Assembly: GCA_032164245.1 (NCBI GenBank)
Contig: JAVMKO010000157.1
Span: forward strand, 166,040-230,039
DNA length: 64,000 bases
Direction of reading: 5' to 3'
DNA from: Sternotherus odoratus
Taxonomy: Eukaryota > Chordata > Testudines > Kinosternidae
Shown: positions 23,086-34,149 of the stretch, piece by piece
How positions within the stretch are numbered: position 1 is the stretch's first letter
Layout: each line of letters begins with the position of its first letter
Translations under genes and position numbers: made by a program
The notes under the pieces: generated by a model
The model's database searches: none
Seen by the model: only the letters and a program-made list of their open reading frames with translations
Told to the model about the DNA's origin: nothing

Positions 23086-24302
23086 AGGGTCATTAGGTTA
23101 ACCCTACTCTTATCCAGTGGCAGGGAGTCCTGCAGGTTAATCCTGCTCTTCTGCAGTGGTAGGGAGTCCCACAGGTTAACCCAGCTCTTCTCCCGTGGCG
23201 GGGAGTCCCGCGGGTTAACCCAGCTCTTCTCCCGTGGCGGGGAGTCCCACAGGTTAACCCAGCTCTTCTCCCGTGGCGGGGAGTCCCGCGGGTGAGCCCA
23301 GCTCTTATCCCGTGGCGGGGAGTCCCGCGGGTTAACCCAGCTCTTCTCCCGTGGCGGGGAGTCCCGCGGGTTAACCCAGCTCTGATCCCGTGGCGGGGAG
23401 TCCCGCGGGTTAACCCAGCTCTTATCCCGTGGTGGGGAGACCCGTGGGTTAACCCAGCTCTTATCCCGTGGCGGGGAGTCCCGCGGGTTAACCCAGCTCT
23501 TACCCCGTGGCGGGGAGTCCCGCGGGTTAACCCAGCTCTTATCCCGTGGCGGGGAGTCCCGCGGGTTAACCCAGCTCTGATCCCGTGGTGGGGAGTCCCG
23601 CGGGTTAACCCAGCTCTTATCCCGTGGCGGGGAGTCCCGCGGGTTAACCCAGCTCTTATCCTGTGGCGGGGAGTCCCGTGGGTTAACCCAGCTCTGATCC
23701 CGTGGCGGGGAGTCCCACGGGTTAACCCAGCTCTCATCGCGTGCCGGGGAGTCCCGCGGGTTAACCCAGCTCTTATCCTGTGGCGGGGAGTCCCGTGGGT
23801 TAACCCAGCTCTGATCCCGTGGCGGGGAGTCCCGTGGGTTAACCCAGCTCTGATCCCGTGGCGGGGAGTCCCGCGGGTTAACCCAGCTCTTATCCCGTGG
23901 TGGGGAGTCCCGTGGGTTAACCCAGCTCTTATCCCATGGCGGGGAGTCCCGTGGGTTAACCCAGCTCTTATCCCGTGGCGGGGAGTCCCGCGGGTTAACC
24001 CAGCTCTTATCCCGTGGCGGGGAGTCCCGCGGGTTAACCCAGCTCTGATCCCGTGGCGGGGAGTCCCGCGGGTTAACCCAGCTCTGATCCCGTGGCGGGG
24101 AGTTCCGCGGGTTAACCCAGCTCTTATCCCGTGGCGGGGAGTCCCGCGGGTTAACCCAGCTCTTACCCCGTGGCGGGGAGTCCCGCGGGTTAACCCAGCT
24201 CTGATCCCGTGGCGGGGAGTCCCGCGGGTTAACCCAGCTCTTATCCCGTGGCGGGGAGTCCCGCGGGTTAACCCAGCTCTTACCCCGTGGCGGGGAGTCC
24301 CG
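23086..24302. repeat. Minisatellite, unit 39 bp (right arm)
   Basis: About 31 copies containing GGCGGGGAGTCCCGCGGGTT and AACCCAGCTCTTATCCCGT. Variation is mostly at two or three positions (ctctt/ctctga, cgcggg/cgtggg). The array fills the intron of the CLDND2-like gene and begins directly at its exon 1 donor. Confidence 0.97.
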
Positions 24303-24607
24303 CACGCTCCAGGAGCTGGCTGGGGAAACTGACTGAAAGAAGAGTGGGGGCGGGGCTCTGCTCTACCCCCCAGGAGGAAGCCCTGAGTTGTGGGGGCAGC
24401 TCCCCATTTTCCTCCCCACTTTCTCTGCTGTCAATGGCCCCTGCATGGAGGATGGCGCCATCCACTGGCCAGCCAGGGGCCCGGCAGGGCATGGAGACTA
24501 GTCCTGGGGCTGGGGTGACCCCGGGGCAGGGCTGGGGGCACCCCCGGGTGTGCAGAGGGGTGGGGGGAAGGGCGAGCGCTCACTGACCCCCATTTCTGCT
24601 CCCCCAG

Positions 24608-24757
24608 CATATGTGGGAGTATCGAGGGGCTGCCTGGGGCTGGCCATCCTTGCCGGGTACCTCTCGGTGCTGTGGGGGGCCCTGGCGCTCGCCCCCCGCC
24701 CGCCCCCCAGGAGACTCGACTGGGCTCGGGGGGCTGCTGCCCTCTGCTTCCTCATGG
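24608..24757 (+). CDS. CLDND2: CLDND2-like exon 2
   Basis: The acceptor CCCCCAG ends at 24607 and the donor ATGG|gtaagg is at 24757, phase 1 at both ends as in NKG7. It reads YVGVSRGCLGLAILAGYLSV (second helix), then PRPPPRRLDWARGAAALCFL (start of the third). Expected exons 3 and 4 were not found. C/T-rich repeats follow at once, then an LTR-like element at 25218 and a change to AT-rich sequence. Confidence 0.7.
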
Positions 24758-24764
24758 GTAAGGG

Positions 24765-25212
24765 GAACCCCCAACCCCTCCCCTGCCCTCTGCCCCCCAA
24801 CCCCTCCCCTCTGACCCACCAACCCCTCCCCTGCCCTCTGACCCCCAACCCCTCCCCTCTGACCCCCCAACCCCTCCCCTGCCCTATGCCCCCCAACCCC
24901 TCCCCTCTGACCCCCCAACCCCTCCCCTTTGACCCCCAACCCCTCGCCTGCCCTCTGACCCCCCAGCCCCTCCCCTCTAACCCCCCAACCCCTCCCCTGC
25001 CCTCTGCTTCCTTGTGGGTATGGGGAACCCCTCAACCCCTCCCCTCTGACCCCCAACCCCTCCCCTGCCCTCTGGCCCCCAACCCCTCCCTCTGACCCCA
25101 CATCCTCTCCCCTCCCTCTGACCCCCCAGCCCCTCCCCTCTGACCCCCCAACCCCTCCCCTGCCCTCTGCTTCCTCACGGGTACGGAGAACCCTGCAACC
25201 CCTCCCCTTTGA
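24765..25212. repeat. C/T-rich low-complexity tandem repeat
   Basis: Irregular copies of CCCCAACCCCTCCCCTCTGA. Some units carry a copy of the exon 2 end (CTCTGCTTCCTYRYGGGTAYGGGGAACCC at about 25003 and 25166). The array therefore seems to have grown from the CLDND2-like exon 2 donor itself. Confidence 0.9.
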
Positions 25213-25217
25213 GCCCC

Positions 25218-25995
25218 TGTGATGAAGTGGGAGTACTGTGTGTGTGTGCCTCAGTTTCCCCTATGCATTTCTTGGGCCTCTATGTGGAGGGAAAGGAATG
25301 TGTAGCTGATGCAAAGCAAAGCCAAGGTGAAGCTGCAACCTGTTCCCAAGTGGGGGCGGGAGGTCAGCTGAACCTGTTGGAGAAAGGTCAGGTGATGCCT
25401 CCTAACCCGGGAAAGGGACAACGGAGCCAGGCAGGAGGGGGGAGTGGGTCAGTCTGGGTCTAGCTGGGAAGGGCAGAGAAGCCATCTCGCTCTCTGGCCC
25501 AAGATGGATCCAGCGGAGGGCTCACGCTCGCTCGCTGCATGGTCTGTGTTGGACCAGATGGAAGTCATCGAATAAACCTGGGGAAGAAGCAGGAGCCCAG
25601 AATCTGGGTCTCATTCTCCTAGCACCCCAGAAGAACCTGCCTGACTGGATGGGCCCTGTTGAGACTGAGAAGCTGTGAGTTGGATGGTGTTCCTGACGTC
25701 TCAAATAAACCGTCTATTCTGCTGGCTGGCTGAGAGTCACGTTTGACTGTGGATTTGGGGTGCAGAACCCATGGGCTCCCTCAGGACCCCGCCCAGGCGG
25801 GCTTGCTGGGGGAAGCACCCGGAGGGGCAGAAGGTGCTGAATGCTCCGAGGTCAGACCCAGGAAGGTGGAAGTGGGGACCCCTGAAGCTCTTGGCCTGGG
25901 AAACAGGCTGTGTACGGAGAAGGGGCCCTCCACCCGGAGTCCGGTCTGGCTTCCTAGGGAGCGGTTCCAGACCATCGCCCGGGCGCTCCGTGACA
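25218..25995 (+). mobile_element. LTR-like element (solo), about 778 bp
   Basis: This starts TGTGATGAAGTGGGAGTACT and ends GGCGCTCCGTGACA, the same TG...CA borders as the second copy at 34622-35421, with which it aligns over its full length. AATAAA signals occur at about 25571 and 25703. No matching target duplication flanks this copy (GCCCC versus CAAGG). Confidence 0.75.
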
Positions 25996-26039
25996 CAAGG
26001 TTATAGTCAGAAAAGTGACTTTATAAATAATATACTTAG

Positions 26040-26240
26040 CTCTTATTTAGCACTTTTCATCAGCAGCTCTCAAAGCACTTTATAAAAAGGGATCAGTATC
26101 CTTATCCCCATTTTACAGATGAGGAAAACGGAAGCACAGAGCAGTTTTCCCAATGTTACCCAGCAGACCAGTGGCAGAACTAGAATTAAAACCTAGGTCT
26201 GCTGAGTCCTTGTCTGGTGCTCTAACCACTGGGAAACACT
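26040..26240 (+). mobile_element. MIR SINE fragment
   Basis: The sequence 'caaagcactttataaaaag...ccccattttacagatgaggaaa...cagcagaccagtggcagaac' is a typical MIR body. Confidence 0.85.
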
Positions 26241-26790
26241 CCCTCCCGTGGCACCCTTTTACTTCATATACTACTACCTTTGGCTTTGTCAGCATTAGGA
26301 GTTGGAGTAGAGTTAAAACATGCAGCCACAGAGCTAAACAGAGTTTGGTTATTAGCGGTGGAGGCAGAGTCAAACCATGTTCTACATCCACTGCAGAAAG
26401 CAACCCCTCGGGAAGGGCCCTGTGTTAAAAATCAATTGTTTCTCTTGTCCAGTAGATAATTTTCAAATGTGTGTGACTTGATTACTTCTAAAGCAAATGG
26501 TTTCAGAGGCATCTGTCCCTCATAGAGGGCTCAATTAACAGGAAGTCTGACATTTACAAAATAAGCCATTTTTTAAAAATCATGTAAGGGAGGAAATAGC
26601 ATCTGAAAAAAGTATCCATCCATGGGTATATGGAATGTTACCAAAATGTCCATCAAAAGCTCACCTTTGGGATGGGAATGAGCATGCGAAATCAAAGATT
26701 CCAACATTGCTTTGAATGTCATTTTGCAGCATTTTACTCCCTCATAATATTCACACACTGCGCTTCTGAAACGTCTCATTCCCCTTCAAA
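26241..26790. other. No gene recognised
   Basis: AT-rich sequence between two MIR fragments, with no coding signal. The expected C1-domain exons of the F5-like gene were not found here or at 26930-28007. Confidence 0.45.
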
Positions 26791-26794
26791 ACAG

Positions 26795-26925
26795 CAACAA
26801 ATTCTCAGTGCCATTTTGCAGCTGGAGAAACTGAGGCACTGGGGGGAGAAGTGATGTGTCCAAGGCCACCCAGCAGGCCAGTGGCAGAGACAGGAATAGA
26901 ACCCAGGTCTCTCGACAACCCTGGC
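26795..26925 (+). mobile_element. MIR SINE fragment
   Basis: The sequence 'gccattttgcagctggagaaactgaggcactg...ccaaggccacccagcaggccagtggcagag' matches the MIR core. Confidence 0.85.
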
Positions 26926-26997
26926 CTGTACATTGGGCAGCAAGTAGAACAGGAGGAGCAAAGAAGCCTACCTCACTGTCAGAAGACTACAGTGATA

Positions 26998-27285
26998 TGG
27001 GCCTGGTCTACACACTTCAGTTTTGCCAGCATAGATTTGTTGATTAGAAGCGGTGGGTGGTGGTGGCGGTAGAATCACACCTCCTAGCTGACAGTTTTGC
27101 TGGCAACCTCCTCCCACCCCCATCTTCTGTAGGTATAGTTAATGCTGTTCGGGGAGACCGTGTAGCTATCCCATCAGAACTGCTTCGGACAGCCTATGCT
27201 GCATCTCCACTAGGGTGCTCTGCTGTCATAGCTATGCCAGCCAAGCTCTGCAGTGTACACATAGCCTTGGGCTGCTCACTCCTGC
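26998..27285. mobile_element. MITE with 'ggtctacac' ends
   Basis: Starts GGGCCTGGTCTACACAC and ends CAGTGTACACATAGCC, an imperfect terminal inverted repeat, with internal 'tagctat...gccagc' repeats typical of reptile non-autonomous elements. Confidence 0.55.
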
Positions 27286-28007
27286 TCCAACTCTGGGCCT
27301 GCAGAACCAGAGAGCTTTCTGAAGTCGGACAGCCTGTAAATTACTGAAATGCTGCCATAAGACAGCAGCAGGCATGAAACATGAAATCTACAATTGCACT
27401 GCCTGGTGGCAAGTCATATTGCTGAAGACCATGTCTGACCTTCTCAAATAATAAAGTGTTCTTCTACCATGTGTTTAAACTCACTTATGTGATGAGAAGC
27501 ACTGATCTGTGAATCAAGTATAAGTCCATTCATTAGGCCCATTGGTAACTTGCACTCTAGAGAGAACACAAAGATGTTTGATTATTTGATGAGCTGCATT
27601 CCATAAGTTATCAGGAAGAAGAGGGTCATTCCGAGTCATGTTTGAGGAGCTCGCTGGGCCTGATGAGGTCATCCGTGGTGCCAACTCCCAGCAGAGAGAG
27701 GGAGAGAGAGACACACACACCCTGTATGTCCACAGGCTCAAAATAATCTCTGCATTCGATTCCCTCAATTAAGGATTCATAGATGATTTTACAGAATCAA
27801 CAAATATAAAGTTAGTGCTCTGAATGCTCTACAAGACTTCTTTAAAATTCAATGTACTATAATCACTCCATAAGCTCCCCCTTTTTAATACAGCCCTTTC
27901 CTCAATTCAGATTCTATTCAGTCATGACTGTCCCATGCCCTGAAAAGGAGAGAGAGCTTTAGAACTAGAATCCTGTATATTAGAATGATCATGATTCGAT
28001 TCAGTAC

Positions 28008-28124
28008 CTTTTTCTACAATGATAAAGGAGGCCTGCATTCCAGCTTGCTGATATTCCCCCACTTCGGTGTCTAAAAGCCACACGCCAGCTTTTGGTGGTG
28101 TCATTTCAATAGTTCGAAATGAGC
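28008..28124 (-). CDS. F5: Coagulation factor V-like exon, end of A3 domain
   Basis: Minus-strand exon between TTTTAAAG and G|gtactg, phase 1 at both ends. It reads SFRTIEMTPPKAGVWLLDTE, then VGEYQQAGMQASFIIVEK. It matches the last A3-domain exon of factor V (GWWLLNTEVGE...AGMQ in human). The expected next exons, encoding the C1 and C2 phospholipid-binding domains, are not present downstream in the window. Confidence 0.8.
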
Positions 28125-28639
28125 CTTTAAAAGAGAGAGGAGAAAAACAAATCACAGCTAATCTATTGCAACGTTAGCAGGAGATTGGCTGACACAGAAC
28201 AGTGAGGCTGGATAAACCAAAGCCTCTCTGTCCTGCCCAGTTTTGGTGACTTGACAAAGTGAGTCAAATATCCTGGATCTATTGGAAAGTGTAACAGATA
28301 CCACTAACATCATTCTCCTTTTAATAAACAGGTTCTAATTAGAGACATGCGGGAATCAAAAGTTCAGATCTGACTCTAAGCTTCACCGCTTTAAAGTCTA
28401 TCTTTTCACAGAACCTTGGATGCAGACACATATTTGTATAACCCCGCATACACAGTACGTGCTGTGTGATCACGTAGTGAATGACCTAACCTTTTACACG
28501 ATTCATGCCGTGGGAACAGGAACTCTGAGGGACTGATGCTGGCCTATGCTCCAGCCATGGCTCTGGCAATGTGTAAGGGCTGTAAAGGAGCCACAACAGA
28601 CCAAGCACTAGAGGGGAATTCTCCACAAATCACAGACAT

Positions 28640-29845
28640 ATGCTGTTTCCACCATCCCGACATGTTCTTAAAAACCTCCCTTTGAAGCCTACTTCAGAGC
28701 TCAACTCCCCTTAGAGTTAGAAAGTTCTTCCTACTGTCTAACCTAAATCTCCCTAGTTGCAGTTTAGGCCCATTACTTCTTGTAGGCCCTTCAATGGAGA
28801 ACAATTGGTCACCGTCCCCTTTATAACAGCTCTGAACGTACTGGAAGACTGTTAGCAGGTCGCCCTCTCAGGTTCCTCTTTTCAAGACTAAACATGTTCA
28901 GTTTATTTAACCATTCTTCAGAGATCAGGTTCGCTAACCCACTGATCATTTTTCTTGGTCTCCTTGGGACCGTCTCTATTTCATCTACAGCTTTCCTAAA
29001 GTGTGAGCCCAGCACAGGTGCCGGCTTCTAATTTTCCCCGGGGGTGCTCAACCTCCACTCAGCACCAGGTCCCATCTCCATCCCAGCCCTGCTTCTTCCT
29101 ACCCCACTCCACCTCTGCCTCTTTCCAACCCCTTCCCGAGCGTGCCCCATTTCTGCTCCTCCCCCTCCTTCACGCCACGGAGCAGCCATTCTGTGGTGTG
29201 CCGGAGGCACTGGGAGGGAGGGATAGGAGTTGATTGGCAGGGGCCAGCAGCAGGTGGGAGTGAAGATTAGCTGCCGGTGGGTGCTAAGCACCAATAACTT
29301 TTCTCTCTGTGGGTGCTCCAGCCCTGGACACAGTACTCCAGCTGAGGCTTCACCAGTGTTGAGTCGAGCTGGACAATTATTTCCCAGGTCTTACATACAA
29401 TACTCCTGTCAATAGACCCCAGAATGATATTAAGCCTTTTTCACAACTGCATCACATTGCTGACTCAGTTTAAAGTTGTGATCCACTGTAACCCCCAGAT
29501 CCTTTTCAGCAGTACAGTTAGTCCCCAGTTTGTAGCAGTGCATTTTTCTTCCTAAGTGAAGTACTTTGCACTCATCTTTATTGAATTTCATCCTATTGAT
29601 TCCAGACCAATTCTCCAATTTGTTAAGGTTGTTTTGAATTCTAGTCCGGTCCTGCACTCCTCCCACCTTGGTACCACCTGAAAATTTTACAAGCACTCTA
29701 TTATCCATGTCATTAATGAAAATATAGACTAGTTCTGGACCCAAGACTGACCCTGGATGGACCCTACTGGATAAGCCCTCCCAGTTTGACAGTGAATCAG
29801 CGATAACTACTCTCTGAGTACCATCTTTCAACCTGTTATGCACCC
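28640..29845 (-). mobile_element. CR1-like LINE, degenerate ORF2 end
   Basis: A minus-strand frame (29843-29430) matches CR1 reverse transcriptase: SVLGPELVYIFINDMDNRVL, then MKFNKDECKVLHLGR and AEKDLGVTVDHNFKLSQQC. The catalytic FADDTK box reads FSGGTK, so the element is dead. The segment at 28640-29000 is CR1 downstream sequence. A short GC-rich insert at about 29020-29320 interrupts it. Confidence 0.85.
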
Positions 29846-29989
29846 ACCTTATAGTAATTTCCCTAGTCTGGTTATGGGAAGGTCATGTGGGACTGGATGA
29901 AAAGCATTTTGATGGCAACAAAAAAGAGCTCGATTGGGATTATTAACTAGTTATTCATAGGCTCTTTCTTTTCAGTAGGAATACTAAGC

Positions 29990-30130
29990 TCTCTAGCCCC
30001 AAGTCTCCAAGCACTTTAGAAAGGGAAATCAGAATTACTGTTCCCATTTTTCAGATGCGAGAAACTGAGGGACAGAGCAGGGAAAGGACTTGCTCATGTT
30101 CACACAGCAGATCAGTGGCAGACTGCCTCC
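29990..30130 (+). mobile_element. MIR SINE fragment
   Basis: The sequence 'ccaagcactttagaaag...cccatttttcagatgcgagaaactgagggacagag...cagatcagtggcag' is MIR-like. Confidence 0.75.
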
Positions 30131-30492
30131 CACCTCTGTCTCCCCTATACAAACCTACTATGCCTGATCAGGACATCAGTCCATGCACTCCACATCCCGT
30201 CTCCAACCTTGCCCAGTAACTTAGATTTCAGAGGAGGGCGGCCTCCTTCCCAGTCCCACCTCCCCAACTCCTAGATGATCCTGGGGTTGGGGAAGTCCTT
30301 TCCAACCGCACAGGAAAGGAACAGCTAGTACCTTGAAACACAAGACTTGATCATCACTATCTTAATGGGCCCAAGCCAATTTCTGCTTCTGCTGATCTGA
30401 TGACTTTAGTAGAGTCACTCCAACATTACCAAGTGTAGGGTTTAGCCTCATAATTGTGAGTATAAATGACAAGACACTGAGCTGCTATGTAC

Positions 30493-30666
30493 CTGGAAGG
30501 AGAGGGTAGACACCAAGCGGATGCCCAGGGACTTCTGTGAAGGTCTGACCATGAAAGTGAACCACGTGAATATCTTTTGGCCCACCCATATTCATCAAGT
30601 GCCATCGAACCAGTTCATCTTTATACATCCTCAGTCCTTGCAAGTGATGTATGATCCCATTAATGG
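30493..30666 (-). CDS. F5: Coagulation factor V-like exon, A3 domain
   Basis: Exon of 174 bp between TTTCTTTCCAG and CCAG|gtacat, entered in phase 1. It reads [20 protein letters not shown], then [20 protein letters not shown] and LGVYPLLPG. The W-x-L...G-x2-DIH-VHFHGQ pattern is the second cupredoxin half of A3 and keeps the HFHG metal-site segment. Confidence 0.85.
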
Positions 30667-30789
30667 CTGGAAAGAAAAATATTACAAGGGATAAAAGAAA
30701 CTACAAACACACGCCAGCTGAGAGACAATAAAGATGTCAATTAGAGTTGGACCAGAGGATACAGATTGGAATTAGATCCAAATGCCCTC

Positions 30790-31021
30790 AAAGCAACAAA
30801 TGTAAAGTCAGTGCTCTGAATGCTATACAAGACTGCTTTTGAATTCACTTTACTATAATTACTCCATGAGCCATATAGCCCCTTCCTCAATTCAGATTCT
30901 ATCCAGTCATTACTGTCCCATTTAGAACTAGAATCCTGTATATTAGAATGATCATGATTCGATTCAGTGCCTCTCTCTACAACCATAAAGGAGGCCTGCA
31001 TTCCAGCTTGCGGATATTCCC
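30790..31021 (-). pseudogene. Truncated duplicate of the last A3 exon
   Basis: This stretch aligns with 27800-28047 (3' half of the exon at 28008-28124 plus its downstream intron). It has the same GEY-x-QAGMQASF, then the same 'actgaatcgaatcatgatcattctaatatacagg' flank. It breaks off exactly in a C-run at about 31021, losing the 5' half of the exon and its acceptor. It lies in the intron upstream of the real exon on the coding strand and probably cannot be spliced in. Confidence 0.8.
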
Positions 31022-31424
31022 CCCAAAGCATTTTAAATGAAATTCTCACAGAATGGTGCTGTTTTCCATGGAAAATTGCAACTTGTGTTGAAAAACTGAA
31101 GAACAAAGGAGTTTATGGCTTTCAGCCCACAACTGAAAACTTCCAGTCCAAAACCTGTAAACTTCATTTTTGGGGGGCAAAAAGTCAAAATTTTCTGTGG
31201 AAATTTTTAACAGTTTTTTTTGTTTCTATCAAAATTTTCCAACCATATGTCTATATGCATGTTCTATTTTTTTTATACACAAGGCATAGTGTCAAAAATA
31301 ACTGCATGCAAATGATGCGTGAGCTCACAGGGCCAAGTGCACCAAGAGACGCTGGGTTGAGGTGTTCTTAACTCCTCCCTCTTCCCTCCCAACATGGATA
31401 ACTGACAAAGGGAAACATTAGTAC

Positions 31425-31632
31425 CATGGAATTTATGGTATTTTTGCACTTCTGAGGTCTTCTCTGTGTAAGTCCTTTTGGAATGCTTCTCAAAGTACCA
31501 GCTTTTCTCTTCATCAAAGACCATAAAAAGTAGGACAAACTCTCGGGTATCTACTGGCCTGTTACTTGTACTGAGGGTTCCCTTTCGACAGATCAAGATT
31601 GGACCAATCAAGCCGGAGTGAATATCTTTCTC
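31425..31632 (-). CDS. F5: Coagulation factor V-like exon, A3 domain
   Basis: Exon of 208 bp between TGCCTTCCAG and ATG|gtacta. It reads [20 protein letters not shown], then [20 protein letters not shown]. The SGLIGP-LIC and LLF-FDE-KSWY motifs are diagnostic of factor V/VIII/ceruloplasmin A domains, and this form is closest to factor V A3. Confidence 0.88.
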
Positions 31633-31739
31633 CTGGAAGGCAATAAATATAAATTACAAGTAAAAGTTAGGGTTTCCCAAAATACATCATTAATAACAAT
31701 TTGCACATTCACAGGGGCTTTCATCTGAGGATTTTCCCT

Positions 31740-32490
31740 TACAAGAGTTAACAGGAATTGCCAGACTGGATCAGACGTAAGGCCCGTCCAGTTCAGCATC
31801 CTGCCGCCAGCAGTGATCAGTGCCAGATTCTTTTAATGCCCCTTAAACTTATGCTGCCCGTCTCTGAGCCCTGTCTAGTTCTGTGATATCCTTTCTGAGA
31901 TGGGTGGCCAGTTCCACATATACAGTATCCAGAGGAGGCTGTACCACTGATTATATAATGGCATTATAATCGTTTCTGTATTGTTCCCCATCCTATTCCG
32001 TATGCATCATAACATTTGGTTTGCTTTTTCAAGTACAGCTGCACACTGAGCAGAGGTTTTCATTGATCTGTCTGCAGTGATGCTTAGGTACCATTCCTGA
32101 GTTGATATGGTTAATTTAGAACCACATAAGGTGCAAGTTTAACATAGTCTGTCCAATATGCATTTCATATACATTGTGACCCCTTGCTGTTAGCCTTGTG
32201 CCACCATGAAAATTGACCATTTAATCCTACCGTTTTTTAACTTTTAACCAGTATTTGATCGATGACTATACTCAGCCTTGCATTCTAGGACTACTTATTT
32301 TCTTCAGTAGCCTCCTGTGCATGAGCTTACACTTTGAAAGTGTAAATAAAATATGCCATTTAATTCTGCTTTATTCTCTCTTTTACGGATACATTCAAAG
32401 GATTCTATCAGATTAATGACAACTTTCCTTTACAGAAACCATGCTGGATAGACCTTATCATACCACGATCTTCCAGATCTTTTATGATTC
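31740..32490. mobile_element. Old CR1/L3-type LINE remnant
   Basis: The 31745-31840 part reads like a CR1 tail ('attgccagactggatcagac...ggcccgtccagttcagcatcctg'). The rest is the downstream and antisense CR1-like sequence seen elsewhere in the window (28.7, 48.5 kb). It is strongly diverged. Confidence 0.5.
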
Positions 32491-33012
32491 TACTTGAATG
32501 ATTATTTCAACCAATTTACCAGGTACAGAAGTAAGACTTTATTAATTAGTAAAGGTTGGGTAAAGGTCCCATTTTACCGACGAGGAACCCAGATCCAAGA
32601 TGTATTTGCACATCACATTGCAAAGATGGGGGCTGGGAGAATCTCTCAGCTAGGCTATATTCCTAAGGGCCCGATCCAAAAGTCTGCTGAACTCAACAGA
32701 AAGACTTTGGATCGGGCCTTAAGTTTGGGACAGAGGGCCTGATTCCCCATTGCCTTGTGTAGTTACTGAACGCTATGCAAAGTGGGTATGAAATGCTACC
32801 AAAGCAGAATTCTCCACCCACTCATGCCAGTGTCAGCAATATATAGTCACTTTGCATAGGCATAAATGATTAGACGAGGAACAAGAGAGTGGTGAATCAG
32901 GCCCAAAAGAATCGGAAGCAATGCAAAGGGCTGTGAAGCCAGTATTTCAGCAACAAGACATAGTAGCGGTTATCCCACAGACTCCAACACCCTTCTGCTT
33001 AGATTTCCTTAC

Positions 33013-33249
33013 CGGGTTTACACCAGAGTAATAGGCCCAGGACCTACAGGCTGCTCCGGGTTGTATAGGTCCAGACCGCTTGGTTGCAAACCATACATAG
33101 GTATAGGTGTCATTTGGCCGAACTGCATCATCCTTTTTGAACCAGTCTGGAGACTCATCTTCATAACTGCTTCCCTCCGAGGATTTCTCATCGAAAAGCC
33201 CATGGGAATGGAGGGAATATGGTCTGGATGCCAGATTTTTAAAATGAAC
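33013..33249 (-). CDS. F5: Coagulation factor V-like exon, start of A3 domain
   Basis: Exon of 237 bp between TTTTCTAG and CCG|gtaagg, phase 0 at both ends. It reads [20 protein letters not shown], then [20 protein letters not shown] and [13 protein letters not shown]...WAYYSGVNP. This is the first cupredoxin half of A3. The [10 protein letters not shown] segment is highly conserved in factor V. Confidence 0.9.
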
Positions 33250-34149
33250 CTAGAAAATAAATACAGGTAGATTCTTGATTAGCAGATTTGGGCCTAAACC
33301 AAAACCCCAGGCATAGAACACCCAGGAACTGTGTAAAGTACAAGTTCAGGATTCAAATTTGTCTACTGATTATGGGCTAGCTTGTGCCTGGTTGGAGGTG
33401 GGGACTGCAACTCTTGACTTCTTTTGGGGGTGCAGCAGACTCCACTGTGCACAGCTAGTAGTATGTGGGGAGCAAGGTAATGGCTCCACCTACTCCCTGC
33501 CCTCTTTCCAGCACTGTTCCCAAGAGGGAGCAAGTTGATAGGAGCCCCTGCATTCCTCTGAGAACCCCAGTTCTGGGCAGGCCTACTATGGGTTGCGCAA
33601 GGGGGGACAGGGAGTCTTTAGTTCTTCCTACACCCGTGGGTGGCTGTGTTAGATGTGGCACAAGCTAGTTCTACAGTAATACTAGATCTCAGTGTATGCA
33701 ATTCCCACTGATGTCAATGGGAGTTTCTCTATTATGCATCTCCCCCATCCCAGAGGCAGACTGCCAGGGCAAGGAGCTTGTCTTTTCTCCCTCACTCAGA
33801 GGATGGAGTTTCAAGATTTGGGGTGGCTTTTGTCTCCCCTTTTCTTGCTTCTGATTTTTATGCAACTCATCTGTTCCCTTTATGTGCTAGAGAGCCTGGA
33901 CAAAGAACTCAGAGATAACGAGCAGGTGGCTAACGGTTCCTTGGCTTCTAAAGTGCTGAGGTGTGCCCCGATAGAGCCTAGTTGTTGGCTGGGTTTATGG
34001 TTGATTTCCGTTCGTTTATGTGTAGACCCAGCTCCTGGAGTAGTGTGATAGTGGACTGGACTGGCAATCGTCCAGGTAGGGGAAAATCATTATCTTCTGT
34101 GCAGATGAGCCACTACCCCTGTTCGAGTTCTGGAGAAGACTCGTGGTGC

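Noticed and set aside
22560..24302. CRISPR-like regular repeats
   Set aside because: Units are contiguous 39-bp tandem copies without unique spacers, in a vertebrate genome.
19608..24332. Repetitive proteins of 280-447 residues on both strands
   Set aside because: They are artefacts of 63-bp and 39-bp repeat units.
30741..31106. 121-codon frame with GEYPQAGMQASF as a real F5 exon
   Set aside because: The upstream half and acceptor are missing; it is a truncated duplicate of the exon at 28008-28124.
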